A DNA stretch of 16,686 nucleotides from an uncultured Beijerinckiaceae bacterium (GCA_937873345.1 CALMRL010000184.1:1-16686), one strand, 5' to 3'; counted from the first letter of the stretch, positions 7,017-16,132 are shown. A program made the numbers and translations. Notes: a model not told the origin generated them from the sequence alone.

Positions 7017-7633
7017 GCACCGTGACCGGTCATATCACCGAGATCGCGCCGCGCTCGGGAACGGCATTTCTCCTCGGCAAGGGAGAGCGTCTGACCGTTA
7101 TCGATCCCTGTGGCGAACAGGTCGCGGACCTCCTAGCCTTCAACAGGGTCGACCTGGATGAAGTCATTTCCTCTGGGCGGACGCTCGATTACGCGAGCCG
7201 GCTCTTCCTCACCATCGGCGATCCACTCTATTCCAACCGCAGCAACGTAATGCTGCGAATCGTCGAAGATACGGTCGGTCGTCACGACTTCCTTTTGACG
7301 CCGTGCTCGCGCGACACCTTCCGGATCATCTATGGCGACCCGTCCCCGCACCAGGGCTGCTTCGGCAATCTGGCTTCAGCGCTCGCGCCATTCGGCATCG
7401 CGCCCGATCGCGTTCCCGTTGCGTTCAACTGCTTCATGAACGTGGCCATCGACAGCACCACCGGTGTTCTCCGCGTAGAGCCGCCCTTGAGCAGGGGCGG
7501 TGACCATCTCACGTTCCTCGCCGAAATGGATCTTGTAATTGGCCTGACAGCCTGCGCAGCTCCGCAGTCGAACAATGGAAGTTTCAAACCAATCCGGTAT
7601 AGTATAGATACTTCCAAGTGGTGTTATACTTAG
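7013..7633 (+). CDS. DUF1989 (urea carboxylase-associated) family protein
   Basis: A 206-residue protein covering the DUF1989 domain. Visible features are the N-terminal GTAFLLGKGERLTVIDPCGEQVADL region, HDFLLTPCS (91-99), HQGCFGNLASAL (113-124), FNCFMNVAID (138-147) and the end motif LTACAAPQSNNGSFKPI (178-194). H91, C98, H113, C116 and C181 are the likely metal or active-site positions. Members include the paired carboxyguanidine deiminase subunits of guanidine degradation, so a role in amidine or guanidine-type C-N chemistry is plausible. It starts inside the stop of the YqcI/YcgG gene (ATGA) and should be made with it. From about 7590 the codons become AT-rich, and the last residues (RYSIDTSKWCYT) may have been acquired by a junction rather than being native. 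Confidence 0.85.
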   Translation: MSTVTGHITEIAPRSGTAFLLGKGERLTVIDPCGEQVADLLAFNRVDLDEVISSGRTLDYASRLFLTIGDPLYSNRSNVMLRIVEDTVGRHDFLLTPCSRDTFRIIYGDPSPHQGCFGNLASALAPFGIAPDRVPVAFNCFMNVAIDSTTGVLRVEPPLSRGGDHLTFLAEMDLVIGLTACAAPQSNNGSFKPIRYSIDTSKWCYT

Positions 7634-7907
7634 TAATGTACTTCATTTTAGTTTATCATACAGTTAGTAGTTTTACGTCTATTTGCGTTGAATTACAGAG
7701 ATGGAAAGCTTTTCCCTGACGCATCCGACGATATTAAATGTTTATCTTTAAGATGCTTCTTCCGCAGACATAGCTTGCCAGCTGTTTAGGCGGAACGTTG
7801 TTGAGATCACGTCTTACGGGCGGTTGCCGAAAACGGTTTGCGCTTTGACAGCCTGCGCCGGCGCATGTTGTCCTGGAGGAGTGGGATTGTCCCGCTTTGG
7901 TGGACGG
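7634..7907. other. AT-rich intergenic stretch and IS outer flank
   Basis: The part from about 7590 to 7770 is clearly richer in A and T than the rest of the arm. It holds no gene or clear terminator; a near-palindrome (ggaaagcttttcc, 7703-7715) has no T-run. TGACAGCCTGCGC at 7846-7858 repeats a 13-mer found at 7545-7557. The outer end of the IS3-family element probably lies near 7868-7900 (around tgtcctggaggagtggg), but without the other end it cannot be fixed. Confidence 0.45.
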
Positions 7908-8342
7908 TCAGTGGACCTGTTCGGGCAGGCTAGTCATTGCGCCGGCTTGGGCGTGGTGGTAACTCCTTTCGTAGTCGACGGGAGAACGGTAGCCGAGGCC
8001 CGAGTGCCGCCGCAACGGGTTGTAGAAGGCTTCGATGTAAGTGAAGCAGGCCATGCGAGCCTCGGCCTGAGAGGTGAAAGAGCGCCGGCTCAGCAGCTCG
8101 CACTCCAGGATCGAGAAGAAGCTCTCGGCCATGGCGTTGTCGTAAGCATCGCCGACAGACCCCATCGACGGCCGCACGCCGGCCTCCTTGCATCGAGCAC
8201 CGAAGGCCAACGACGTATACTGGCAGCCCTGGTCGGAGTGGTGGATCACGTCCTTCGGCTTGCGCTGCCCGACCGCCCTCTCAAGAGCGCCCACGATCGG
8301 CTCGGTGCGCAGGTGGTTCTGCATGAAGGGAACCCATCGCAC
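7908..8342 (-). mobile_element. IS3-family transposase OrfB, C-terminal half, cut at the palindrome axis
   Basis: About 140 residues of the DDE integrase-like transposase. Present are NHLRTEPI (9-16), HHSDQGCQYTSLAF (34-47) with the second catalytic Asp (D37), SVGDAYDNAMAESFF (62-76) with the catalytic Glu (E73), and the typical end YNPLRRHSGLGYRSP (107-121). The first catalytic Asp, the N-terminal part and OrfA are missing because the sequence turns back on itself at 8343/8344. The residues before MQNH cannot be trusted as native. The fragment cannot be active. Its neighbour is the AT-rich stretch, suggesting a site of repeated insertion. Confidence 0.88.
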
Positions 8343-8356
8343 ATGTGCGATGGGTT
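8331..8356. repeat. Axis of the inverted repeat
   Basis: The two arms meet in CGCACA|TGTGCG with no spacer base, in the middle of the IS3-family transposase gene. Open frames that cross this point (for example 8246-8863 minus) are products of the junction. No telomere-like or protein-binding structure beyond the dyad itself is visible. Confidence 0.9.
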
Positions 8357-8779
8357 CCCTTCATGCAGAACCACCTGCGCACCGAGCCGATCGTGGGCGC
8401 TCTTGAGAGGGCGGTCGGGCAGCGCAAGCCGAAGGACGTGATCCACCACTCCGACCAGGGCTGCCAGTATACGTCGTTGGCCTTCGGTGCTCGATGCAAG
8501 GAGGCCGGCGTGCGGCCGTCGATGGGGTCTGTCGGCGATGCTTACGACAACGCCATGGCCGAGAGCTTCTTCTCGATCCTGGAGTGCGAGCTGCTGAGCC
8601 GGCGCTCTTTCACCTCTCAGGCCGAGGCTCGCATGGCCTGCTTCACTTACATCGAAGCCTTCTACAACCCGTTGCGGCGGCACTCGGGCCTCGGCTACCG
8701 TTCTCCCGTCGACTACGAAAGGAGTTACCACCACGCCCAAGCCGGCGCAATGACTAGCCTGCCCGAACAGGTCCACTGA
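8345..8779 (+). mobile_element. IS3-family transposase OrfB, C-terminal half (mirror copy)
   Basis: Mirror copy of the fragment at 7908-8342 with the same translation, reading away from the axis. The GTG at 8345 is only the first start codon after the axis, not a native start: the frame is open back through the axis into the left arm as far as 8327. Confidence 0.88.
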
Positions 8780-9053
8780 CCGTCCACCAAAGCGGGACAA
8801 TCCCACTCCTCCAGGACAACATGCGCCGGCGCAGGCTGTCAAAGCGCAAACCGTTTTCGGCAACCGCCCGTAAGACGTGATCTCAACAACGTTCCGCCTA
8901 AACAGCTGGCAAGCTATGTCTGCGGAAGAAGCATCTTAAAGATAAACATTTAATATCGTCGGATGCGTCAGGGAAAAGCTTTCCATCTCTGTAATTCAAC
9001 GCAAATAGACGTAAAACTACTAACTGTATGATAAACTAAAATGAAGTACATTA
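8780..9053. other. AT-rich intergenic stretch (mirror copy)
   Basis: Reverse complement of 7634-7907: IS outer flank, the second TGACAGCCTGCGC copy (as complement at 8829-8841) and the AT-rich tract. I see no gene. Confidence 0.45.
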
Positions 9054-9674
9054 CTAAGTATAACACCACTTGGAAGTATCTATACTATACCGGATTGGTT
9101 TGAAACTTCCATTGTTCGACTGCGGAGCTGCGCAGGCTGTCAGGCCAATTACAAGATCCATTTCGGCGAGGAACGTGAGATGGTCACCGCCCCTGCTCAA
9201 GGGCGGCTCTACGCGGAGAACACCGGTGGTGCTGTCGATGGCCACGTTCATGAAGCAGTTGAACGCAACGGGAACGCGATCGGGCGCGATGCCGAATGGC
9301 GCGAGCGCTGAAGCCAGATTGCCGAAGCAGCCCTGGTGCGGGGACGGGTCGCCATAGATGATCCGGAAGGTGTCGCGCGAGCACGGCGTCAAAAGGAAGT
9401 CGTGACGACCGACCGTATCTTCGACGATTCGCAGCATTACGTTGCTGCGGTTGGAATAGAGTGGATCGCCGATGGTGAGGAAGAGCCGGCTCGCGTAATC
9501 GAGCGTCCGCCCAGAGGAAATGACTTCATCCAGGTCGACCCTGTTGAAGGCTAGGAGGTCCGCGACCTGTTCGCCACAGGGATCGATAACGGTCAGACGC
9601 TCTCCCTTGCCGAGGAGAAATGCCGTTCCCGAGCGCGGCGCGATCTCGGTGATATGACCGGTCACGGTGCTCAT
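9054..9674 (-). CDS. DUF1989 family protein (mirror copy)
   Basis: Identical translation to 7013-7633, including the AT-rich 3' end. It overlaps the stop of the YqcI/YcgG copy at 9671-9674. See the left-arm entry for motifs and role. Confidence 0.85.
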   Translation of the reverse strand: MSTVTGHITEIAPRSGTAFLLGKGERLTVIDPCGEQVADLLAFNRVDLDEVISSGRTLDYASRLFLTIGDPLYSNRSNVMLRIVEDTVGRHDFLLTPCSRDTFRIIYGDPSPHQGCFGNLASALAPFGIAPDRVPVAFNCFMNVAIDSTTGVLRVEPPLSRGGDHLTFLAEMDLVIGLTACAAPQSNNGSFKPIRYSIDTSKWCYT

Positions 9675-10411
9675 TCCGCCACGGCTTCACCTTCTCCGGC
9701 TTGGCGGAAAGGGCATTGCCAATCCTCCTTGACAACGCGCCCGCTGTATTGGCGCGCTTCCGAGTTCTCCCCGAAGCGCTGAAGCATCGGATTGGCGCAG
9801 CCAGCGAGTCTCTCGTCCCGCTTCAGGATGGAAGCGCGTAGTCCCTCGTACCTGTCCTCCGCCCTCAATCGTTCGAACTGCGCGTGCATGTTGAAGATCA
9901 ACGCCGGCGTCCTGAACCGACGTGCCGGGCGACTAGCACCGGGATGAAGCCCGACGACGAAGAATGCTTCGCCCGCGAAACTCAGCGAGAAATGGGGGTT
10001 CGACGGGTCGGCCGACACCCGCCTATCCCAAGAAAGCCCGATGCTGGCGTCAAGGTCCGCAAAGGATTGGATGCGCGCCCAGAGCGCCCGCACGAACTGC
10101 TTTTCGCTCAAGTCGCCGGGCCGTTCGAAAACAGCGGCGAAGGTCTGGAACGAGGCAGGATCGTATTTTGCGCGAGCGATGAAAGCGAGGAGAGCGGCGT
10201 GGATGCGCTGATCGCCGCCAGCTTCTTGGATGTCAGGCACGACGACGACGGTCATCCTCCTTTGCGCCAGCGCCGCCTTCGCTCCAATGCAGGGAAAATC
10301 GGCTGCGCGGATCCAATCCTTCAAATTCTTGGCAAGTGGGTGGGCATCATCGCTCGGCGGTATCGCCATCGATCCACGCGGCGGGCGCGAATAGATCTCG
10401 TATGAACTCAA
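9671..10411 (-). CDS. YqcI/YcgG-family protein (mirror copy, six residue differences)
   Basis: Same length and motifs as 6276-7016, but with V107, F117, L120, L126, H140 and A147. From memory of the family, L120 (as in HDLDA) and H140 (as in DPHFS) look closer to consensus than the left arm, while E107 and I117 of the left arm look more usual. Neither copy then appears wholly correct, which fits independent base-calling errors in both arms rather than two evolved alleles. Confidence 0.85.
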   Translation of the reverse strand: MSSYEIYSRPPRGSMAIPPSDDAHPLAKNLKDWIRAADFPCIGAKAALAQRRMTVVVVPDIQEAGGDQRIHAALLAFIARAKYDPASFQTFAAVFERPGDLSEKQFVRALWARIQSFADLDASIGLSWDRRVSADPSNPHFSLSFAGEAFFVVGLHPGASRPARRFRTPALIFNMHAQFERLRAEDRYEGLRASILKRDERLAGCANPMLQRFGENSEARQYSGRVVKEDWQCPFRQAGEGEAVAE

Positions 10412-10900
10412 AGCACTTCCTCATCCCGTCACCGCGACGGCGTGATTTAAGGCGCCGCATGCCTTGAAGTTCCGCACCAGTAAGCCCTGCGACCATAAGG
10501 GCAGCCTATTTTATGGCCATACTGCTGTTTGTATAGGATCAGAGGCGCTTGAATCAGAGGATGCAGGCATAGAGGTCGTCAGCTCGCTTTTTCGCGCCCC
10601 GTCGCCGATCGAGCCTGTCTTCTGTTCCACTCCACGGGTGAAGCCGTGCTGTTAGAGCGCTCGTTTCTGAAACGATCGATGGATGTCAGGCTTCCTTGAT
10701 GCTCGATCGCCTGAGCGGTGATGACGGCGTCGTGAAAACCAAGTATCATCCCAAGGTTCGACGCTTCGCGGCGCGCTTCCGACCCCTCATGAGCCAATCC
10801 GCTGGCTGCGGCACATTGGTCGAAATGCATAAATGTTAAATCTGGCGCCCGAGTTTTCTACTAAGAAGCGTTTCGTTGGCGTCCTGATCCGAGCATCCGC
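10412..10900. promoter_or_regulatory. Divergent intergenic region (mirror copy)
   Basis: Reverse complement of 5787-6275, holding the presumed promoters of both operons and the possible 46-residue ORF at 10699-10839. Confidence 0.45.
10699..10839 (+). CDS. Possible 46-residue ORF (mirror copy)
   Basis: Same as 5848-5988. It ends 61 bp before the GTG of the EgtD-like gene on the same strand. Unrecognised and doubtful. Confidence 0.22.
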   Translation: MLDRLSGDDGVVKTKYHPKVRRFAARFRPLMSQSAGCGTLVEMHKC

Positions 10901-11869
10901 GTGCGTGATTCAATGAAGGCCGACGAGCTCGATCAGCTCGAGGACAAATCCAGCGTCGATGCGCGTGCCGCCTTCCTGAGCGACGTGTTGGATGGTCTCG
11001 CCGCTTCGCCGAAGCGCATTCCCGGCAAATACCTGTGGGACCAGGAAGGTTCGAGGATCTTCGAGGCCATTGCCGGCTCTCCCGCGTACTATCAGACCGC
11101 GGCCGAACAGGCACTGACGCGCGAGGCGCTGCCCGACATCGCCGCGATTCTTGGCAGCGGCATCGGCATCGTCGAGTTCGGAAGCGGCGCAAGCCACAAG
11201 ATCCGGCAACTGCTCGATGCCCTCGACGCACCGGCGCGCTATGTCGCCCTCGACATCTCGCGCGACTTCCTCGAAGCGTCGGCGGCCCGCCTGGCGCGCG
11301 ATTACCCAAGTGTCGAGGTCCACGCCGTTTGTGCGGATTACTCCCGGCCGCTGCCGCCTCTCCCCATCGATCGCGATCATCACGTTCTCGGCTTTCTTCC
11401 CGGCACGTCGATCGGGAACATGGTTCCAGGCGAGGCGGTGCGGCTGCTCGCGCAGCTGAAGGCGAACTTGCAACCGGGATACCTCCTGATCGGGCAGGAT
11501 GCGACGCGCGATCCCGTGCGGCTGCGGGCGGCCTACGAAGGGCCGTTGATGACGACGCTCCACAAGAACCTACTTGTCCGCTTGCAACGCGAACTGTGCG
11601 CGACGCTGGACCTCGACGCCTTCCGTCACGAGTCCCGCAGCTTCGCCTGCCACGTCGAGCCGCACCTCGTCGCACTCACCGACACGCGAATCGGCATCGC
11701 TGGCCAAACCGTCGAGATCATCGCCGGCGAGAGCATCCAGACCGACCTGTCATGGAAGTACGACGTGGAGGAGTTCTCCGCCCTCGCGTTTTCGGCCGGC
11801 TGGTCGATCGAGCGGAAGTGGATCGATCACGACCGCTGCTTCTGCCTCTATCTCCTCCGCTCGCGCTGA
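10901..11869 (+). CDS. EgtD-like methyltransferase (mirror copy)
   Basis: Identical translation to 4818-5786. GTG at 10901 or ATG at 10913 may be the start; neither has a strong ribosome-binding site. The family core begins around residue 25, so both are compatible with a full-length enzyme. Confidence 0.85.
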   Translation: MRDSMKADELDQLEDKSSVDARAAFLSDVLDGLAASPKRIPGKYLWDQEGSRIFEAIAGSPAYYQTAAEQALTREALPDIAAILGSGIGIVEFGSGASHKIRQLLDALDAPARYVALDISRDFLEASAARLARDYPSVEVHAVCADYSRPLPPLPIDRDHHVLGFLPGTSIGNMVPGEAVRLLAQLKANLQPGYLLIGQDATRDPVRLRAAYEGPLMTTLHKNLLVRLQRELCATLDLDAFRHESRSFACHVEPHLVALTDTRIGIAGQTVEIIAGESIQTDLSWKYDVEEFSALAFSAGWSIERKWIDHDRCFCLYLLRSR

Positions 11870-11875
11870 GCCGAG

Positions 11876-13822
11876 TTGCGGCTGGCACGCGATCACGAGG
11901 CCGAGCTGACGCTGCGTGGGATCGGCCTCGGTGCCGTCATCACCGTCGTCTTCACGTCGGCCAACATCTATCTCGGCCTGAAGACCGGCATCACCTTCTC
12001 ATCCTCAATTCCAGCTGCCGTGATCTCGATGGGCCTGCTGAAGCTGGTCGGCGGCGGCATCCTTGAGAATAACATCGTGCAGACGCAGGCCTCCGCTGCC
12101 GGCACGCTCTGCAACGTCAACCTGGTGCTGCCGGGCCTCGTACTGATCGACTACTGGCATGGCTTTCCGCTGTGGCAGACAATGGCGCTCTGTCTGCTTG
12201 GCGGCCTCTTCGGCGTCGTCTTCTCAGTCCCGCTGCGCCGGTTGATGGTGGTCGACAGCGACCTTCCCTTTCCCGAAGGCGTCGCGGCGGCGGAGGTGCT
12301 GCTCAGCGGTCACCGGAGTGATGAGAACGAAGCCGGTGGCGGCGGCCTTCGTGACCTCGGCGCGGGCGCGGCCGAAGCCGGACTGTTCGGCATGCTGACG
12401 ACGGGCCTGCGGCTCCTGCCGGACCACATCGATGGGGTGTTCACCCTCGGCGGGTCAGTGTTTCGGCTCGACGGCGGCCTCTCGCTCGCGCTCGTCGGTA
12501 TCGGCTACCTCGTGCGCATCGGCTGTTGCCTGGCGCTGCTCATCGGCATCCTCATCACCTGGGGCATCGCCGTGCCGCTGCTCACCAGGAGCCATCCAAG
12601 CGGTGATCCAAAGGCGGCGGCGGAACTGGTCTGGGCCGCCAAGGTCCGCCTGATCGGCGCCGGTCTCATCGCCGTGGCCGGCCTTTGGACGGTCGTGACC
12701 CTGGTCAAGCCTATGGTCGATGCGATCCGCGGCGGTTGGAGCATGGGCTCGACGGAGCGGAGATCAGGCACCTTCCCTCCCGACATCCCCATGGCCTGGG
12801 TCGGCATCGCCCTGGCGATCCTCCTGATCCCCCTGGCAGTATTGTTCTGGAATTTCGCGGCCGCCTCGGGGATCGGGGTTTCCCTCGCTGTCCTGGTTCC
12901 GGCGCTGACGGTGTCCACCGCCCTGTTCGGCTTCCTGCTGGCGACCGCCTGCGGCTATCTCGCCGGCCTTCTCGGCTCGTCGAGCAGCCCGATCTCGGGC
13001 ATCGGAATTCTCGCCGTCATGCTGGTGGCCGGGTGCGGCTTGGCCGTGCTGCCGGGCGCGACGAGCGGGGATGCGCGCCTCATCGGCGCTTTGACGCTGT
13101 TCGTCACCTCGCTCCTCATCACCGCCTCGTCGATCGCCAACGACAACCTGCAGGATCTCAAGGCGGGGCAACTCGTTGGCGCTACGCCATGGAAGCAGCA
13201 GGCGGCGCTGGCGATCGGCGTCGTGCTGGGCGCCGTCACGGTCGCGCCGGTGCTGGAATTGCTCTACAACGCCTACGGCTTCCCTGGCGTCCTGCCCCGC
13301 TCGGGCATGGACCCGCGCAACGCCCTGCCGGCGCCCCAGGCCGCGCTGCTCGCCCAGATCGCCGACGGCATCGTCCATCACCGGCTCGACTGGTCGATGG
13401 TCGCGGTCGGCGCGATTCTCGGCGCGGTCTTCGTCGCGCTGGAAGCCGCCTTGCGACGCCGCGGCGTTACGCTGCCGGCCCTGTCGGTCGGCATAGGCAT
13501 GTATCTGCCGTGCAGCGCGGTCCTGACCATCGCGATCGGTGGTGTCGTGGGTTGGCTCACGGAACGCGCCGCGGCTCCGTCCGGCGAGGGTGTCCTCCGA
13601 AGCCTCCGCCGACGCGGCGTGCTGCTCTCCTCCGGGTTCCTCGTCGGCGAGAGCCTGATCGGGATCGCCATCGCCTTCTCCGACCTCCTTCAGGCCAGGA
13701 GCAATTCGCTCGCCTTGAGCGCCGGCGTTCCGCCGGTGGCAAGAGAGGTCGCGGCGATCCTGATCTTCACGGGGCTCATTGCCCTCTTCTACCGCGCGAC
13801 GGCGCGCGGTCGCCCGGCGTGA
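11876..13822 (+). CDS. OPT-family transporter (mirror copy)
   Basis: Identical translation to 2865-4811. TTG start 6 bp after the EgtD-like stop codon. Confidence 0.9.
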   Translation: MRLARDHEAELTLRGIGLGAVITVVFTSANIYLGLKTGITFSSSIPAAVISMGLLKLVGGGILENNIVQTQASAAGTLCNVNLVLPGLVLIDYWHGFPLWQTMALCLLGGLFGVVFSVPLRRLMVVDSDLPFPEGVAAAEVLLSGHRSDENEAGGGGLRDLGAGAAEAGLFGMLTTGLRLLPDHIDGVFTLGGSVFRLDGGLSLALVGIGYLVRIGCCLALLIGILITWGIAVPLLTRSHPSGDPKAAAELVWAAKVRLIGAGLIAVAGLWTVVTLVKPMVDAIRGGWSMGSTERRSGTFPPDIPMAWVGIALAILLIPLAVLFWNFAAASGIGVSLAVLVPALTVSTALFGFLLATACGYLAGLLGSSSSPISGIGILAVMLVAGCGLAVLPGATSGDARLIGALTLFVTSLLITASSIANDNLQDLKAGQLVGATPWKQQAALAIGVVLGAVTVAPVLELLYNAYGFPGVLPRSGMDPRNALPAPQAALLAQIADGIVHHRLDWSMVAVGAILGAVFVALEAALRRRGVTLPALSVGIGMYLPCSAVLTIAIGGVVGWLTERAAAPSGEGVLRSLRRRGVLLSSGFLVGESLIGIAIAFSDLLQARSNSLALSAGVPPVAREVAAILIFTGLIALFYRATARGRPA

Positions 13823-14264
13823 CGGCGACGGGCGTGTTGTCCGACGCACCGTGGCGGCGTCGATCGCGGCGGGCGACGCCTCGATCTCTTCGTCGCTGGA
13901 AGGAGCTTCGGCCTGCCGATCGACGAACGCCTGCAACTCGGCCGCTCCTGATTGCGCCGCCAAGATTGGCGACGGCCTATATGCCGCCGTCCAACGGTAG
14001 GCTGTGGCGGACGCTCAAAGGAGAGAGCAGCTGTCCCGATCCCTGCTCCGACATGCCTCTCTCGCAGCGTTCTCGACTTTGCAAGAAAAGCAGCCGGCGA
14101 AGGCATGGCGGCGGGATCTACCAAGCTGCGATGACCACGCGCCGGCCCAGCTGCGCTGCGAGACGACAGGAGCGTCCTTCGTCCACTGGCGAACCAATGG
14201 CGTCCCGCCGGAGCCATCGTTGCAGGCGAGGATTGACCTACCTTAAGCTGGAAGGAAGGGGTTC
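13823..14264. other. 442-bp gap (mirror copy)
   Basis: Reverse complement of 2423-2864. The GTG-started 80-residue frame is at 14004-14246 and the GAGTTGCAGGCGT repeat is at 13927-13939 as complement. No confident gene. Confidence 0.5.
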
Positions 14265-15143
14265 ATGGCGCAGCAGGTCCCTGTTGACCCCTCCGCACTC
14301 GCCGAACTGTCCGAGAAGGATGGCGTCCACGAGGTCCTTCCGGATCTGGCCTATCGCCGTCTTGCCATGGTCAATGTGGTGTTCGTCGGACGCCCCGATG
14401 CCGGCGACCGCGGATGGGTGCTCATCGATGCCGGCCTGCCCGCGACCAAAGGCCTGATCCGGCGAGCCGTTGCTTCACGTTTTGGCGAAGGTGCTCGCCC
14501 CGCCGCCATCGTGATGACGCACGGCCATTTCGACCATGTCGGCGCCCTCGAAGATCTCGCAGCGGAATGGGACGCCCCGGTATATGCGCACGAACGCGAG
14601 CGGCCCTACCTCGACGGCAGCGCATCCTATCCGCCTGGTGATCCATCCGTCGGTGGAGGCTTGATGGCTATGCTGTCGCCACTCTATCCCACGCGCCCGG
14701 TCGATATCGGCCCACGCCTGCGCACGCTGCCCGCGGATGGCTCGGTACCGCCGATGCCGGGCTGGCGCTGGCTTCACACGCCCGGACACTCGCCCGGCCA
14801 TGTCTCCTTCTGGCGAGCGGAGGACAAGGTGCTGATCGTCGGGGACGCTTTCATAACGGTTGCCGGTGAGTCGGCCTACGCGACTGCCGTGCAGCAGCCC
14901 GAGGTTCACGGACCGCCGAAGTACTACACCGTCGATTGGGCAGCGGCACGCGATTCGGTGCGAACCCTGGCGGCTCTGAAACCTGCAGTCGCCGTCGCTG
15001 GACATGGTCAGCCGCTGCAAGGTCAAGAACTGCAACGTGGCCTGGAGCAACTGGCAAGCCGCTTCGACGAGGTTGCTGCGCCAGATCGCGGCCAATATGC
15101 GAAGCACCCGGCCAGGGCGGAGGATGGTTCGGCTTATCGTTGA
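14265..15143 (+). CDS. Metallo-beta-lactamase-fold hydrolase (mirror copy)
   Basis: Identical translation to 1544-2422, with the purine-rich ribosome-binding tract at 14250-14261 directly before the ATG. Confidence 0.9.
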   Translation: MAQQVPVDPSALAELSEKDGVHEVLPDLAYRRLAMVNVVFVGRPDAGDRGWVLIDAGLPATKGLIRRAVASRFGEGARPAAIVMTHGHFDHVGALEDLAAEWDAPVYAHERERPYLDGSASYPPGDPSVGGGLMAMLSPLYPTRPVDIGPRLRTLPADGSVPPMPGWRWLHTPGHSPGHVSFWRAEDKVLIVGDAFITVAGESAYATAVQQPEVHGPPKYYTVDWAAARDSVRTLAALKPAVAVAGHGQPLQGQELQRGLEQLASRFDEVAAPDRGQYAKHPARAEDGSAYR

Positions 15144-15168
15144 GAGCATGGCTTGCTACGCCTGCAAC

Positions 15169-15594
15169 TCAGGTCAAGCGCGACAGCTCGTATCCGCGAG
15201 CGACGCTTCGGTCGGGGAGCAGTGATGCTCCGCCGAGATCGTGAGCGCGATCCTGGTCAAGATGAATATTCTTGCCAAGGCGCATCGCACCATCGTTCGT
15301 CCCGTCCACTATACGCTGCAGGTTCTCGCGATCAGCATACTGGGCGCCGTGCAGGACAATCACGATGCGGCCACGCCGCAGACGATCCGATTTCAATGCC
15401 TTCAACCGCCAGAGTTGTCGTCCGGCTTCCGGGCGAGCCATCTCGACCTTCGTTCTTACGGTCACCTCGTTGATTATTTCGCGAGAGGTGTCGGCTTGCC
15501 CGTCGATCTCCGTATCGGTCCGAAACTGCAACAAGGACCCGGCAGAGATCATCACGGAGCAACACCGCCCAGACGCTCTCGCCAGCCTCGTCAT
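15169..15594 (-). CDS. Doubtful 141-residue ORF (mirror copy)
   Basis: Same as 1093-1518. The stretch 15144-15590 has no better gene candidate. Confidence 0.25.
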   Translation of the reverse strand: MTRLARASGRCCSVMISAGSLLQFRTDTEIDGQADTSREIINEVTVRTKVEMARPEAGRQLWRLKALKSDRLRRGRIVIVLHGAQYADRENLQRIVDGTNDGAMRLGKNIHLDQDRAHDLGGASLLPDRSVARGYELSRLT

Positions 15595-16106
15595 CTCACG
15601 AGACCGAGGCGCTTGCGTCTGGGCTTATCACTTTCACCGGCGACACCCTCTCTTGCCAGTTCCGGTATGTCCTGCAGTTCGTGCTCGAGCTGGCGATGTA
15701 TGATCGATCCTTCCACGAGGACGATCAACGCAGCGACGACGATGAGCAGGAGGCCTAACAATGCGAGGGCTGCACTCACATACGTGAGCACCTTCAAACC
15801 AGGGAAGATCAGCGCCAGTTCTCCGATGACGAGGGTCAGGACGAGCGTGGCGGCCGAGACGAGGCCGATGCTGCTGGCCACGTTCATCAAGGCACATCGG
15901 CGCCGATAGGTGAGGATTTCTTTGCGCAGAAAGTGCAGGCGGACATCGGAATCGTCTTTGCTGCGATATTGTTTAATTGTTTCGAGGTACCGCTCCATCG
16001 CAGCGTCGTACCGCACCTGCAGGAAGCTTACGAAAATCCAGGCAGCAAAGATGATCGAAGCGCCCGGCCCGATAGCTTTGAAGATGTCGCCAACGTTGAT
16101 TTGCAT
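15591..16106 (-). CDS. DUF2721-like membrane protein (mirror copy)
   Basis: Identical translation to 581-1096, three predicted membrane segments. Confidence 0.6.
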   Translation of the reverse strand: MQINVGDIFKAIGPGASIIFAAWIFVSFLQVRYDAAMERYLETIKQYRSKDDSDVRLHFLRKEILTYRRRCALMNVASSIGLVSAATLVLTLVIGELALIFPGLKVLTYVSAALALLGLLLIVVAALIVLVEGSIIHRQLEHELQDIPELAREGVAGESDKPRRKRLGLVR

Positions 16107-16132
16107 TGCACCGCCTTCGGCTTACCCGGCGT

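Noticed and set aside
8300..8390. Replicated hairpin telomere of a linear replicon
   Set aside because: A telomere-resolvase site would not lie inside a transposase reading frame, and no resolvase gene or telomere-like repeats are present; the outer ends are also just cut gene fragments.
7824..8441. 205-residue frame crossing the axis (mirror 8246-8863)
   Set aside because: Antisense to the transposase and extended only because the sequence turns back on itself at the axis.
7908..8779. Composite transposon or back-to-back pair of two real IS copies
   Set aside because: The two halves are exact mirror images truncated at the same base and lack both IS left ends, so this is one fragment seen twice.
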